A stretch of 64,000 bases of DNA from Plantago elongata (taxonomy: Eukaryota > Streptophyta > Magnoliopsida > Lamiales > Plantaginaceae), in contig JAYMSP010000145.1 of assembly GCA_036897095.1 (NCBI GenBank), forward strand, positions 1 through 64,000, written 5' to 3'. Made by a program: the position numbers and the translations under genes. The notes beneath the pieces were generated by a model. It searched no databases and was not told the origin of the DNA. It saw only the letters and a list, made by a program, of their open reading frames with translations. Position 1 is the first letter of the stretch, and each line of letters begins with the position of its first letter. Shown in pieces: positions 23,640-34,849 of this stretch.

Positions 23640-24196
23640 GCAATTTGTTACAATAAACCTTTCAATTGGTTGATATTTTTACGAAGGCAGTCTCAAGCGA
23701 CGATCATGCTGCAACACTCGTCAAGATGGGAATTATTAACATGTACGCTCCCTTCTTGAGGGGGAGTATCAAGAATCAAGAATCGAGAAGAAAAGAAACA
23801 TAATGTAACAGACATAAATCAACAAAGATTCATTCAAATTGGTGAGGTCCAGGTGAGCCTCCCACATGGAATCATAAGTCATACCTGATTCTGCAAGAAT
23901 GGTGTAATACAGAGCAGAACACAAAAGCACAACACAAGAGGAGATCACAGAGCATAACACAAGAGCTGAACACAGAGTAGAACATAATGAAGCCTAACAC
24001 ATGTCTCTTAGCGTATTAAAGGATATTAGCAAAGGAATTTTCACTGTAGTCAATTGTAAATTATTGTTGTTAGGTTAGAGTAATATTGTTTCCTATATAT
24101 ACCCTATTTAGAGTTCCTCATTAGCATCCAGTGTTTTATCAATCAATACAACAAGTATGTTTTCTGGATATTTGAACTCAAACACCCTTTTTAATA
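23640..24196 (+). mobile_element. Copia-type LTR retrotransposon fossil, 3' end
   Basis: The left part resembles the last residues of a Copia polyprotein (an ADIFTKA-like motif and a following GIINMYAP-type end). It is followed by a G-rich tract and a region ending near 24190 that fits a 3' LTR, with a TATATATACCC promoter-like word. Only this end is present and it is broken. The NEK duplicate begins immediately to its right. Confidence 0.6.
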
Positions 24197-25474
24197 CTTT
24201 GTTATGTATTTTTAGTCGTCATACTGCATATGAGGAACTTATGGTATATTCTCAGGATGTTGTATGTTTGAGATTGCTGCTCACCAACCTCCTTTCGGAG
24301 CTTCAGTAAGTTCACCTAAGTTCTTATTAGTCTTTTCCAATCTTTGTCTGCCCATATAATTTATTTATCTTCCCTGTGATTGTTAAACAGGACATGGCAG
24401 GGCTCATAAACAAGATAAGCAGGTCGACCATGTCTCTGCTCCCACATGTATATTCTTCTTCACTGTGAGTCGATCAAAGTTTATACCAACAGTTCATGAT
24501 TGCGCTTCATTTCATAAAACAAACTGATCCCTTAAGCTTGATTTTTTCAAATGGCAGGAAGCTATAGGTCAAAAGCATGCTCAGGAAGAGCCCAGAACAC
24601 AGACCTACGGTTAGTAGCAATTGACATGTCCGAAAGTAAGGCTTAATCTGATGTCGTGGCATAAAACATTTTTAGGCTGATGAGCTCTTGAGACATCCCC
24701 ATTTGCAACCATATAAAGCTCGATACAACAACCTATCTCCCGTTTTCCTCCCCGTTAAGTCTGACATGGAGCAAGGTGCAGATCACCAAGAACTAGATTG
24801 TCTGAAACGCACACACATTACAATGGCCGAAATGCCAGCGAGATGGAAGTTATAAAAGAGTTGGATGATGTTAAAGAATTAAAGGGGGAGGTGTCATACG
24901 TGCCACGTAGAAATTCGATTAGGAACAGTTTGCCTGCTTTACGCGAAGTCCACAAATCTAGAGCTGGTAAAGCAAACTTGGAAGCGCCTAAAGGACGTAT
25001 AGATGTTGAAATCAACAATTATGAATCATCCTCTGGATCAAATACACTGACTTATCAGCATGAAGATACAGAAACGAAACGACATTCTCCACAAAACCAA
25101 TCTCAGGGTGAAGTTTCTGTTCATAGAACAACAGGTGCATATATGGATAGGCATGTTGAAGTTAAGACATCACCTACAAATGCAATAGAAAAGACTACAT
25201 TCTCTACACAAAGAAAAGAAGAGACGCCTTCAGAAAGAAAACCGACTATTTTAAGGTGGCATAGTGAGAAATGGAACTCAAAGTTGTGGGCGAAGAGAAG
25301 GCGCAAGCTATGGATTCGCTACTTGAGCTTTGTGTGCAACTGCTGAAGCGTGAGAGGCTGGAGGAACTTGCATGCGTATTGAAACCGTTTGGCGACGAAG
25401 CAGTATCATCTAGAGAAACTGCAATCTGGTTAACTAAAGGTTTGATGAAATTTCAGAAAGATGAAGAAACCTAG
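24197..25474 (+). pseudogene. Truncated NEK5 duplicate (exons 10-13 only)
   Basis: Direct copy of the intact kinase gene from late intron 9 (17385) through its 3' flank (about 18975; here to about 25730). It lacks exons 1-9 and so the glycine loop, HRD and DFG motifs. Exon 12 has an in-frame TAG at 24565. A base is missing near 24774 relative to the parent, shifting frame, and another shift lies near 25270, where a second frame (25271-25474) restores the [10 protein letters not shown] ending. Introns are kept, so this came from DNA duplication, not a retrocopy. The break coincides with the Copia 3' end. It cannot make a kinase. Confidence 0.92.
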
Positions 25475-25730
25475 CAACTATTGGAGTGTTGTTGCTGATT
25501 GTATTCTACATTATTTGTAGCAATGCTGTTAAATTTCGTCACCAAATAAATCAGTCTAACTAGAATGCTTATAAACTGCGTGTTTACCGTTTGCCATATG
25601 CTTAAAAAAAATTAATAAAAAGTGACTATTTGCTAATGAATAAAATATTAAATTGACTTAGGGATAGGAAAGTGAAATTCGAAAACCAATATACAAATTT
25701 AAAAATATCTAAATACAATTTTTGCTAACT

Positions 25731-26778
25731 TCAAAATTATGAGTTCTTAATTTCTTGCAATTTGTTTTGTACAGGGGTCATACTAGATGGGCTCATGAGT
25801 TCTCAATTTTCATATTCCCTCATAGTCAGAAAAGTATAATCCCTCTCCTGTTTTTCACTGGATGTTCTCTGCTATTAATTCCACTCAACTTCCAGTTCTT
25901 ATAAGTTAAGTATTTTACTCATACTGTCATCCAAGAAGAATATACTATCATGGACCAAAATGTTCAAGAAGTTCAGATAAAAACCCTTCTCCTCCTCCTT
26001 CATAATCTTTTTCCACACATAACGGTGACTAGGAATGCCATAAATATTCCAGGAGTTCGGCTATATTGTGGTGTATGCTAAACTTGTCATAGAATCGTCC
26101 TATTTCACAATCTTTTTTCATACATTACGATGGATAGGAATGCCATAAATATTCCAAGAGTTCGGCTATATTGTGGCGTATGCTAAACTTGTCATAGAAT
26201 GAGTACGTGAACCTGTGAATTCAATATCACTATATAATTTCATCAGATTCCTCATAAAAGGGTCCGACTTAAGTTATTAGGGACCCTATGCAAATTTTAA
26301 TGATGACTCTCACATTTTTAACGTCATAACAAAATAAAATTGCAAACTATAAATACAATAAATTACATTTTAAAACAAAAAATAATACTCAAAATAAAAG
26401 TGACGAAATAATTTTCAAGTATATGTGTTTCTATTGAAAAACTAATATTTCACCTTAATTAAATATGAATAATTTAAGTATATTGAAACTCATTTTTAAA
26501 TATATGTATTTTAAGTAAAAAGTTAATACTTCGCCAAGAAATATTTTAAGTATATTTATAATGTGAAGAATTTATTTTATTAGAATATAAAAGTTAATTT
26601 TTAAACCCTTGTAAATGATCACGTAGAATATATGAAACTCTATAGGAACAAACTAAAAAATATAAAAATTAGGAAAAGAAAAAAATATTTTGAATTAAAT
26701 TTACAAACTATTTTAAAAGTCTACTTTTTACAATTAGCGCCCAGTTTTACCCTCGAATTATATCATACAATGCGAATA
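25731..26778. other. Spacer with a two-unit tandem repeat
   Basis: No gene seen. 26002-26095 and 26108-26198 are two similar units sharing GGAATGCCATAAATATTCCA and GAGTTCGGCTATATTGTGG. The rest is AT-rich. Confidence 0.6.
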
Positions 26779-26925
26779 TTTTATTATAGAGTGCACATGA
26801 TACAACAATCGTTTTATTAATGTATTATAGAGTGCACATGATATAACAATCGTTTTATTAATATATTATAGAGTATACATTATATAATTTTTTATTATAT
26901 TATAGAGTATATATGATACGACGTT
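26779..26925 (+). repeat. Short tandem repeat with TATAGAGTGCACATGATAC word
   Basis: Four or more units of roughly 40 bp, each with TATAGAGT, GATAC/GATATA and CGTTTTATTAAT-like parts. The core matches words in the repeats at 2.4 and 3.5 kb. Confidence 0.6.
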
Positions 26926-27411
26926 TGATTTTTGAATTATTATTTGAAATCACATGTGGACTGTGAGAGTTTCGGTCTTCTTTGAACCACTTGAGCTCCA
27001 ATAAGATATTACTTCAACCATTTTAACTTTTAGGTATGAATATCTAATTTACTTCATCATCCATTTGTTCTCTTTTGGTACGCCAAACAAATTCCATGGA
27101 CAAGGTTGTGGCAAAGTCGTTTTTAATCAAAATCAACTAATTATATTTAATTTTTCCAAATTAAATACTAAATTTTTTATATTTACAACTTCAAACTCCT
27201 TTAAAAAAAAGTTCAAAATCTAATGACACATAATTAAAATATAATTTAATCAATTTCTAGCAAAAGTAAAGTAAAAAACGGTCACTAATTCAAAGCAACT
27301 ACAAACACACACTTTAAGTTATTACCATGTGATCGGTTGTTTTTTAATTTATTTATTTAGCGGTGGCAAATGCCTTATATGGAGTTTATGTATTAATCAT
27401 AGGTTTTGTTG
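26926..27411. other. AT-rich spacer
   Basis: No gene or repeat that I can support. Positions 27404-27411 are TTTTGTTG, the left target duplication of the next element. Confidence 0.4.
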
Positions 27412-28218
27412 GGAATGACATCATTGATCTCGTCGAATAAGACAAATAACTCATGCAGTACCACGTTTCATCATCAAGTTTGTAATTTGTTTTGTCATGA
27501 CACATAAAAGATTTTTTGCCCAGTTATCACAAAGTCAAAGGTTGACCAGTGATGTGTCAAATAGTCAACTGCCTCATTACTAAAGTAAAGAAATTGAAAA
27601 ATAATTTCAAAAATTTCAAAAATAAAATTAAACTAATTTGTAAAATTTTAAATTTAGCGAAAATAAAATTAAAAAAATAAAGAAAAACAAAATAATTTTT
27701 TTAAAAAAAAGAGTCGTTTGTGTTAAACAAAACGTTTTCTCCCAAATTTTCAGACATAAAACATAATAATCAACCATTGTCTCATCCCTCCATTTCATAA
27801 CTACAAAAATCATTCGAACACTTCATAATCAACCATTGTTGACCGTGACGATTATAAATGAGCGGTCGTAGCACCTTAACGAGATATAATTTTATTTTAC
27901 TTTCAGATTTTTTTTAAAATTCTATATTCTTTTTAAAAATCCATTTTAAAAAATATTTATATAATTTTATTTTAGTTTTTAAATATTTTTTATTTATTTT
28001 ACAATTTCTTTAATTCAATAAATAGGTTGCAATTGAGTTGGACAGTTGACTTCATCGCCATGTCATCAGTCCACCCTTGACTTTTTGCCATCTAGGTCAA
28101 AAGTCCTTCGCGTGCCAGGACAAAATAAACTATATGACCATCCTTGACATGGTGATCAAACGTGGTACTGCGTGAGCCATTTACCCTATACGGCGGGACC
28201 AATCGTGCCATTCTCCCA
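27412..28218. mobile_element. Non-autonomous Mutator-like element with long inverted ends (807 bp)
   Basis: The left 200 bp and the reverse complement of the right 200 bp align along their length. Shared blocks include CAGTACCACGTTT, TTTTGTC(A/C)TG, AAAGTCAAGG-like, ATGTGTCAA/ATGGCGATG with GTCAACTG, and TAAAGAAATTG. The outer ends read GGAATGACATCATTG on the left and, inverted, GGGAGAATGGCACGATTGG on the right. Both sides are flanked by TTTTGTTG (27404-27411 and 28219-28226), an 8-bp target duplication in the Mutator range. The interior is very AT-rich with no transposase. Long inverted repeats, no coding region and this duplication length fit a MULE-type MITE. The arms have diverged, so the insertion is old. 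Confidence 0.75.
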
Positions 28219-28226
28219 TTTTGTTG

Positions 28227-28668
28227 AGCAGAACTAACATAACTTAGTACAAACTAGTTGATAATTTATAACTTAATCTTTATTTATATATATATATATA
28301 TATATGTATAAATTAAATCAATTAGTCGATAAGCCATCTAGTTGATTTGCCCAATATGATAGATAAAATAAGAAACATTTTAGTTTATATATTTTATAAG
28401 CTTCCTAAATATACTTATATTAGATCAATTAGTTTATTAGTTACCATTTATGCGTTCACGTAACAACTTTGTTATAAAAATAAGTTCATCGATTTTAATG
28501 TGGTAAAAAAATTGCTAAGTAGTTTAGCTTAGCAATAATCACTCTAGAGCATAGGTGGGATCGATAATTATACTTAAATCTCGAACAATGTTCACATAAA
28601 TATGGAGGTAAGGAGTTAGATTCACCGGTTTGACTTAGACAAACCGAACATAAATTCTACTTGTACTT
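28227..28668. other. AT-rich spacer
   Basis: Contains a TA dinucleotide run near 28285-28305. Nothing else supported. Confidence 0.4.
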
Positions 28669-28945
28669 GTCTAAATAATTATTCTGAGTGGGAGTTTAAA
28701 TACTCAATTAGTTAAGTTACAATAATCAGGAGTACATGATATGTTGTTTATAGGTGGAACTCATGGAACATGCATGACTCCAAAAGTCAGGATCTTCTTG
28801 TACTAACCGGGTCTAGATAATTATTCTGAGTGGGAGTTCAAATACTCAATTAGTTAAGTTACAATAATCAGGAGTACATGATATGTTGTTTATAGGTGGA
28901 ACTCATGGAACATGACTCCGAAAGTCAGGATCTTCTCATACTAAT
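28669..28945 (+). repeat. Tandem duplication, two units, period 142 bp
   Basis: Units start near 28669 and 28811 and are nearly identical through ATTATTCTGAGTGGGAGTT, CAATAATCAGGAGTACATG and GTGGAACTCATGGAACATG. The second unit lacks four bases near the GCATGACTCC word. High similarity implies a recent event. Confidence 0.85.
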
Positions 28946-29919
28946 CGGCTCTTGACACATGTTGGCCAAGTAAAGTGGCACGTTTAGAGAACGTGTTAGT
29001 GCTGACTAGGAGATCGATATTCCAAGAGTCGTTCATGAGTATCTAACTTATTTCTCTTCATTGATGTTTACCTTCGAGTAAGGAGATCGGTCGGTCTGAC
29101 TCTAGTTTCATCGGTCTCCTCATTATTGGGATATGGGAGGTCGGTCTCCTTGTTCTTGGCGAGGTCTAACTCATGTAGAAGGGTGTTGGAACGTCTTAGA
29201 AAAAATGTTGGAACGTCTTGTGTCATCTTAATCCGCAGGTTCATGGGTCTGACTTAAGTAGAAGTCATTGTGAATGGTTATACATTCATATTCATCCAAA
29301 CTACACTAATGTAATGTACTTTCAATTTAAAAAATCAAGTGTTTTAAAACTTGTTCATATATAACATGAACTTATTGGTTCATTCATAGGCTTTTATGTG
29401 ATCTTCGAATCAGAATAATATATTAGTCTGAAAAAACAATACTCATCAATCATCATTTTCTCATATTTCAAGAGATAGTATCAAAACCATTGTTGTATTC
29501 TCACCAATTATTTATATGATGAGACTCCCAGATTTGGCAATGTGTGGCCGACGCCATGATAATGAATGGCAATCAGTTGCGCATCAATATGGATTCTTAT
29601 AGCGTGCTCATTTTCCTCCACACGAAGTTTTACTGTTTCAATTTCGTCCAGATTTCTTTTGGATCTTTAAAAATCACTCTTTTCCATCTACAATTTCAAT
29701 TTCAAAAATATTTGCAACACCTGACACCTGGCTACAACATTGTATTGTACTTCCAATCCAGTCAAAAAATAATGTGCCAGCAAGAATCCCAGGTCTCCGG
29801 ACCCACAACATGCCAAATGTTTCCAAAACGTGGGACCCTTTTCTTCAACGTTCCAATATTTGAACGTTGGGAGTTAATTTCGCCGATAATTAAACCGTTA
29901 CACATTCCCACCAAATGCC
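28946..29919. other. Spacer and promoter of the AG-peptide gene
   Basis: 29000-29280 carries repeated GGTCGGTCT and GGAACGTCTTAG words and looks repetitive. A 126-codon open frame at 29544 has no family resemblance and probably is chance. The last 150 bp are the proximal promoter of the next gene. Confidence 0.4.
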
Positions 29920-29927
29920 TATAAATA
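29920..29927 (+). promoter_or_regulatory. TATA box of arabinogalactan peptide gene
   Basis: TATAAATA 143 bp upstream of the ATG at 30070, followed by a CT-rich leader, the normal arrangement for a strongly expressed plant gene. Confidence 0.6.
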
Positions 29928-30069
29928 ACATTCATTCTCACCTCATTTCATCATAAACACAATCAAATCATCTCTTCTTCTTTTTCCCTTGTTTCTCCTC
30001 ATCAACGCACCAGATCTTTTTCTCGAACTCCCTTTGCTTTCGGTTTTTACTCATCTCAAGCTAAATCAA

Positions 30070-30270
30070 ATGGAGTTCGCTAGATCTGCAATGTTTTCCG
30101 TCTTCGCTGTGCTCTGCCTGCTTTTCGCAGCCGCTTCGGCTCAGGAAATGAGCTTCTCGCCGGCGCCGGCTCCCGGACCTGATACTGGAGCTGGATTTGC
30201 TGTGAGTGGCTCAGTCGCATTCATCTGCTTCTCGATTATCCTGTCATTCGTCGGAATTCTTCGTCATTGA
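30070..30270 (+). CDS. Arabinogalactan peptide (AG peptide)
   Basis: A 66-residue pre-peptide. Residues 1-25 are a signal peptide ending in AAASAQ. The mature part is tiny: EMSFSPAPAPGPDTGAG, with the alternating Ala/Ser-Pro residues that plants hydroxylate and glycosylate with arabinogalactan. The last 20 residues are hydrophobic (FICFSIILSFVGIL), a GPI-anchor signal, with Ser/Gly just before as the likely attachment zone. The mature product would be a short, GPI-anchored proteoglycan on the outer plasma membrane; such peptides are linked to cell-surface signalling and wall matrix. The start at 30070 is chosen over an upstream in-frame ATG at 29989 because it alone gives a clean signal peptide. 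No intron. Confidence 0.85.
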   Translation: MEFARSAMFSVFAVLCLLFAAASAQEMSFSPAPAPGPDTGAGFAVSGSVAFICFSIILSFVGILRH

Positions 30271-30434
30271 AAGATGGAATCGTGCTATAGATGCCTATTT
30301 AACTATAATTAGCTATGGATGATATTTTTTGAGTGTAAGATTTGCATTGTGTGTTGAGATTTCGGGCCCTAACTTTTGGTTAGGGTGTATCATTATAATG
30401 TACTGTGAGTTTTATGTATGATGAGATGATGATG

Positions 30435-30440
30435 AATAAA
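30435..30440 (+). terminator. Polyadenylation signal of AG-peptide gene
   Basis: AATAAA 165 bp after the stop codon, preceded by TTGTGT and TGTA-rich upstream elements typical of plant poly(A) regions. Confidence 0.45.
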
Positions 30441-31010
30441 ATTATTTTTATTTTTATTTATTTATTTACTTGTCTTCATTTGAATTCATATTTTTTAGCT
30501 GTATTCTTGTATTTAGCCTTCATTCTGTACATCAATCGGAAGTAGCCTAATTCAATTCATAGTAACGTTAAAAGATGAGAGTTTCAATTTATCTAAGATC
30601 TCGAATAATCTTAATTCATTAATAAACAAACTCAAGATGAGGTCTCTAATGACGAAGAATTAGCAAACAATGCGGGATTTGTGCATTATTTTGAGCAGAT
30701 GGTTTAAATCTGGTTAAGAGGTGTGTTGATAAATCGAGTTGAAATTCTTGTGCATTCTTGTGGAAATTCTTCCAAAACAGGATCCCCTCTGTAAACTTGA
30801 AAGAAACGCAGGCTCTTTTGTTCCGAGGCTAATAAAAATAAGGGAGAATGAGGTAAAAAAGAGTACCCCCAAATAAGGTTCAATACTTGGACGTGGAAAC
30901 AAGGAGCTAGTTGGAATTACTGGTCAATTATTTCAGGAGGAGTTTTGAATTGCCTAACTGGTCAATTAATTCAAGATGAGTTTTAAATTGCCTGCAAGTT
31001 TTGAATGTTC
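30441..31010. other. Gene-free spacer
   Basis: No supported gene. An antisense open frame at 30714-30902 shows no family pattern. Confidence 0.4.
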
Positions 31011-31159
31011 GGGGGTGGATTGGTGAGGCATTTAAATGACCTCATTTAAATCGATAAATATTGATTTGGCCTAAATATACTTTAAATACCTCCATTTCAG
31101 TTTCATTTCAAATACAATTTCACTAAAATACTCATTCAAATGTCATGTTAATCAGCCCC
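31011..31159. mobile_element. Tourist-like MITE, copy 3 (149 bp)
   Basis: Starts GGGGGTGGATTGGTGAGGCA and ends with its approximate inverse (ATGTTAATCAGCCCC). The interior CAAATACAATTTCACTAAAAT matches the 12.9 kb copy. The right side is followed by TAA; the left target site is not preserved. Confidence 0.7.
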
Positions 31160-31300
31160 TAATGATTGTTTGATTTAGAATTTACAATTTAAAATTAACT
31201 ATTTAGTATTTGGTATAAGAATCACAATTCAACTCTTCTTCTATTTAGCCTTCCTTCCTTCCCTTATTCTCAAACTAATTATTCTAATCCTACAATCATA

Positions 31301-31424
31301 CTTCCTCCGTCCCGCTAGAAGTGAAACAATTTTTCGTTTTGAGCGTCCCACCAAAGTAAAATAATTTTTCATTTATGAATATAACACTCAATACAACTTA
31401 ATTTTAACTACACATTATTTGACA
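31301..31424. mobile_element. Stowaway-like MITE, one end
   Basis: CTTCCTCCGTCCCGCTAGAAG preceded by TA is close to the canonical Stowaway (Tc1/mariner) terminus CTCCCTCCGTCCC. The opposite end is not seen; the Gypsy LTR begins at 31425, so the MITE was probably cut by that insertion. Confidence 0.55.
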
Positions 31425-33590
31425 TGTTGATAAGGGAATCCAATATGTCATCGGACGCCCCAAGGGTAAATCCTAAGACATCACGGTACCACAAGGAAAA
31501 AGCTCCAAGGATCCGAGACTCAGACCATCTGAAGTCAGGCTTGGCTGGACCGTACGAAGAATACCATGATGAGGATGCCCGGACCATAACATTACATCCG
31601 AGGATAACAGGTCCGGACCGCCATCACATATGAATACATCTGAACCTAAAGATAACCGAGTGTGACAAATCATAATATGTCAGTAGCGGAGAGCTCAACC
31701 TGTTCCGGACACTTTGGTCCGGGACCCTTACTTCGGATGTAACGTACAGGAAGACTCCGATGCCCTCAAAACCTACAGAATGACTAATCTAGTCCTGAAG
31801 CCCAAAAAACTATAAGGGTTATGACAATCATATGATCCACGGGCTTAATTAAGCTATGTTGGCCCAGCACTTGGTACAATCTAATAAGTCTAACCTAAGA
31901 AGAGAATTCATCTCTACAAATAGGGAACACATCTCAAGGTAAACTCATGCATGCTCACTTAATCTTCTCACTCTACTATAAGCTTTATACCCTCAATTAT
32001 ACAGAGTTGACATACAATCACTCTCGAGTAAAGTCTCATATCCGGTTTGATCTAAGGCAAACCGGATCTAAAGGTTCTAACCCCCCCCCCCCTTTACAGT
32101 CGTCTGTGCAGGTTCGGATATATAGTTTCGGGTGCAAGGATTGGACCTCACATCATCCGTGGACTTTGAAGATTCGAAGAGTTAGTTGATTTTAGTAACA
32201 TCCGAGGGTTGGGGCTTCTACCTCAACATAATTTGCATCGTCTGTGGGAACCCCGAGCAAAAAGCCAAGTCATTCGGATTAGCTATTCAATTCGAAAAAT
32301 ATGGCAAGACCAAGGAAATTAGCTCGGATAACATCACCCTCAAGAGGAATTCCAGTTGGACGTCCTAGGGGTAGACCACCTACTCGAAAGACAGCAGCGA
32401 CTCGGGCAGCCATCCGAACAAGGAGGAGCCAGCCCAATGACGGTCATACGGCATCCGCCTCGTCACAAGAAGCTCCTCCGGATCTCACCGAGAGAGACCC
32501 AGTGCCTCTGACCCAACAGCCTCCTCCATCAGGAGCGCATGGGCCGCCAGTTGGAAGGAACTTCACTCTGTCGAACGGGACGGTCCTCTCTCCTTACGAA
32601 TTTGGTATGAATGACAATCAATTCGGCTTACTACTCAATGTCATTCAAGGATGTTTCAGCTCAAACAATGCTAGGCCCACCACAGAACAAGCCGAGCCCG
32701 CACAATCGAGGCATGAGAGAAGGTCGGACAAGGAAAGAACCGGGGAAGTGATCCGGGATAACGACCTTCGTCATCTGATCAACCAGAGAACTAATTCCCG
32801 GAAGCATCAAGAAAAGAGTCCCGAGGGTGCTAGAGCCGAACCGGCCAGAACTAACTGGATTACCTCTATCCAAGGAGAGCTTATGACTTTGCCGGAGAAA
32901 GTGTCGTTGAAGTTAGAGCAAAACAAGTACCGAGAACTAACTTAGACCCGAAGACAGGAGAAAAACTTACCTCCGAGCAGATCTACATTCGACAGAAAGC
33001 CTTAGAAACTGAAATGGCTAAGCTCAGCAAGATGGTCATTGCTCAGGAGAAAATGACCACAAGAGTTCTGAATCCTCTGAGCAACGTTATCCAAAGAGAG
33101 AAAAAGCCAATGGAATGTACCATTCCGAACTTAGAACGATACTTTGAAGACGGTTGTCTAGCTGCCCATCTCACCCGATATGAATCTAAGATGGAAATAA
33201 ACGAATTGAACGAACCTCAAATCACTTAACTTCTCTACTACTCTCTTCGGGCAAGCAATGGATTGGTGGACCAGTCTGCCGTCCGGATCCATAAGATCTT
33301 TTGATGAAGTTTCTACACTCTTCTTGAAGAGACTCCAGAAATTCAAGAGGAGGAAAAGATCCGTGGACCTTCTAGCCGAAGTTATCCAATCTGAGATTGA
33401 GGATCTTCGGACCTTTTTGGATAGGTTTAACTCAGAGGTCCGACAGGTGGAAACGCATAGTATAAAAGAACAAGTCCGTCACCTGTATGCTAACACCATC
33501 AATCATAACCTCCGAAAGAAGCTATCCGAAGAGGAAATATTGAATGAGAGACAATTGGAAGATATTTGTGATCATGGCCTGTACAGAGTT
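31425..33590 (+). mobile_element. Gypsy-type LTR retrotransposon fossil, 5' part
   Basis: A likely 5' LTR runs from TGTTGATAAGGG (31425) to CTCAACA (32228). The CGTCTGTGGGAACC leader word that follows plant Gypsy LTRs is at about 32238. Gag-like regions follow: 32301-32945 (arginine- and proline-rich front) and about 33014-33590 with a retrotransposon gag pattern (SFDEVSTLFLKRLQKFKRRK). No protease, reverse transcriptase or integrase remains. The copy is broken at several places and stops where Copia sequence begins. Confidence 0.75.
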
Positions 33591-34449
33591 GAGTTCCAAA
33601 GAAATGTTCCCGTACAATGGTCAATCTCAAACAGGTTATGTGTTCACATGTGGAGGAACGGCTATTTCTTGACGATTTGTAAAACAAACAATGGTTGCAG
33701 AACTCTTAGCAATCCATGAAGCAAGTCATGAATGTATTTGGCTAAGATCCATCACTCGCCACATCCGACAATTGTGTGGACTCCCTACAATTGAAAACTC
33801 CCCGACCATAATCCACGAAGATAATGCAGCTTGCGTTTCTCAGTTAAAGGAAGGATTCATCAAAGGTGATAGGACAAAATATATCTTGCCCACTTTCTTC
33901 TTCGCTCATGAACTACAACAAGAGAATCAGATTCATGTGCAACTGATTCGCTCCACGGAAAATTTGGCTGACTTATTCACCAGTCTCTTCCTACATCAAC
34001 TTTTGAGAAACTGCGACATACAATTTGCATGCGATATTTGAAGGAAATCAACTAATGTAACCATGAGAGGGGGGGGGGGGGGGAATACGCGTTGCACTCT
34101 TTCCTTTGCTAAGGTTTTTCCCAACTGGGTTTTTCTTTAGTAAGATTTTTAACAAGCCAACATTCTCTATGTCTATGTGTATAACTAGCAAAAGACTCTA
34201 TGATGGGCATTCAAAAGGGAGTGTTGTGAAAAGAACATGTTTTACTAACGGTAAAATGTTCTTCTCCCTTAGGTGGATACCCACTTTTCTTTCTCAAACA
34301 GTATATACATTAATGGTATGAGAAAATTGTCTGATGAAATGTTCCTATAAAAGGCAGTTCAATTGATGAATAAAACACACCGCTGAAAGATATATTCAGT
34401 CTAATACTTGTTCTTCTATTGTTTTCTAAAGATATATATAATTTTAACA
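33590..34449 (+). mobile_element. Copia-type LTR retrotransposon fossil, RNase H end and 3' LTR
   Basis: The left part has the RNase H end of a Copia polyprotein (AELLAIHEASHECIWLRS, then HEDNAACVSQ and an ENLADLFT-like end). After a G-rich tract, a compact 3' LTR spans 34222-34449 with TG and CA ends (TGTTGTGAAAAG to TTTTAACA). The upstream parts of the element are absent and the remnant is broken. It abuts the Gypsy fossil directly. Confidence 0.75.
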
Positions 34450-34849
34450 ATTAGCATACAAATGTAAAAAGCTCTAGGGAACTTGCCTTGAAACGCTCTA
34501 AAGGGCTTAAGTCCTCAATCGTTCACTCTAACGCCTTCTTTTCCGAACACAACTCAATTGCTCCGTAGACAGAAACCCAACTCTAGTTGAGGAAGAAGGA
34601 TGTGAACGTGATAAACATAACGCCATGAAGCGTTATTGATCCAAGAAGGATAATTGGCTTTAAATTGAGTAATTATTGACTTTGGGCTAGGACGTTTAAG
34701 AATGTAGTGGCTTAAAAGATGGAAGACTTGGGCTGGAGTTGAAGAGGCAAGACACTGGACCAACGATCCAACCAGGACTAATACACTTTGACGCTCAATT
34801 CATTTAAAAATGCTTTAATTCGATTTCTTAATTTTTGGGATGTTACAGG
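34450..34849. other. Gene-free spacer
   Basis: No supported gene or repeat. Confidence 0.35.

Noticed and set aside
29544-29924. 126-codon open frame upstream of the AG-peptide gene
   Set aside because: No family pattern, no gene-like composition, and it overlaps the promoter and TATA box of the next gene.
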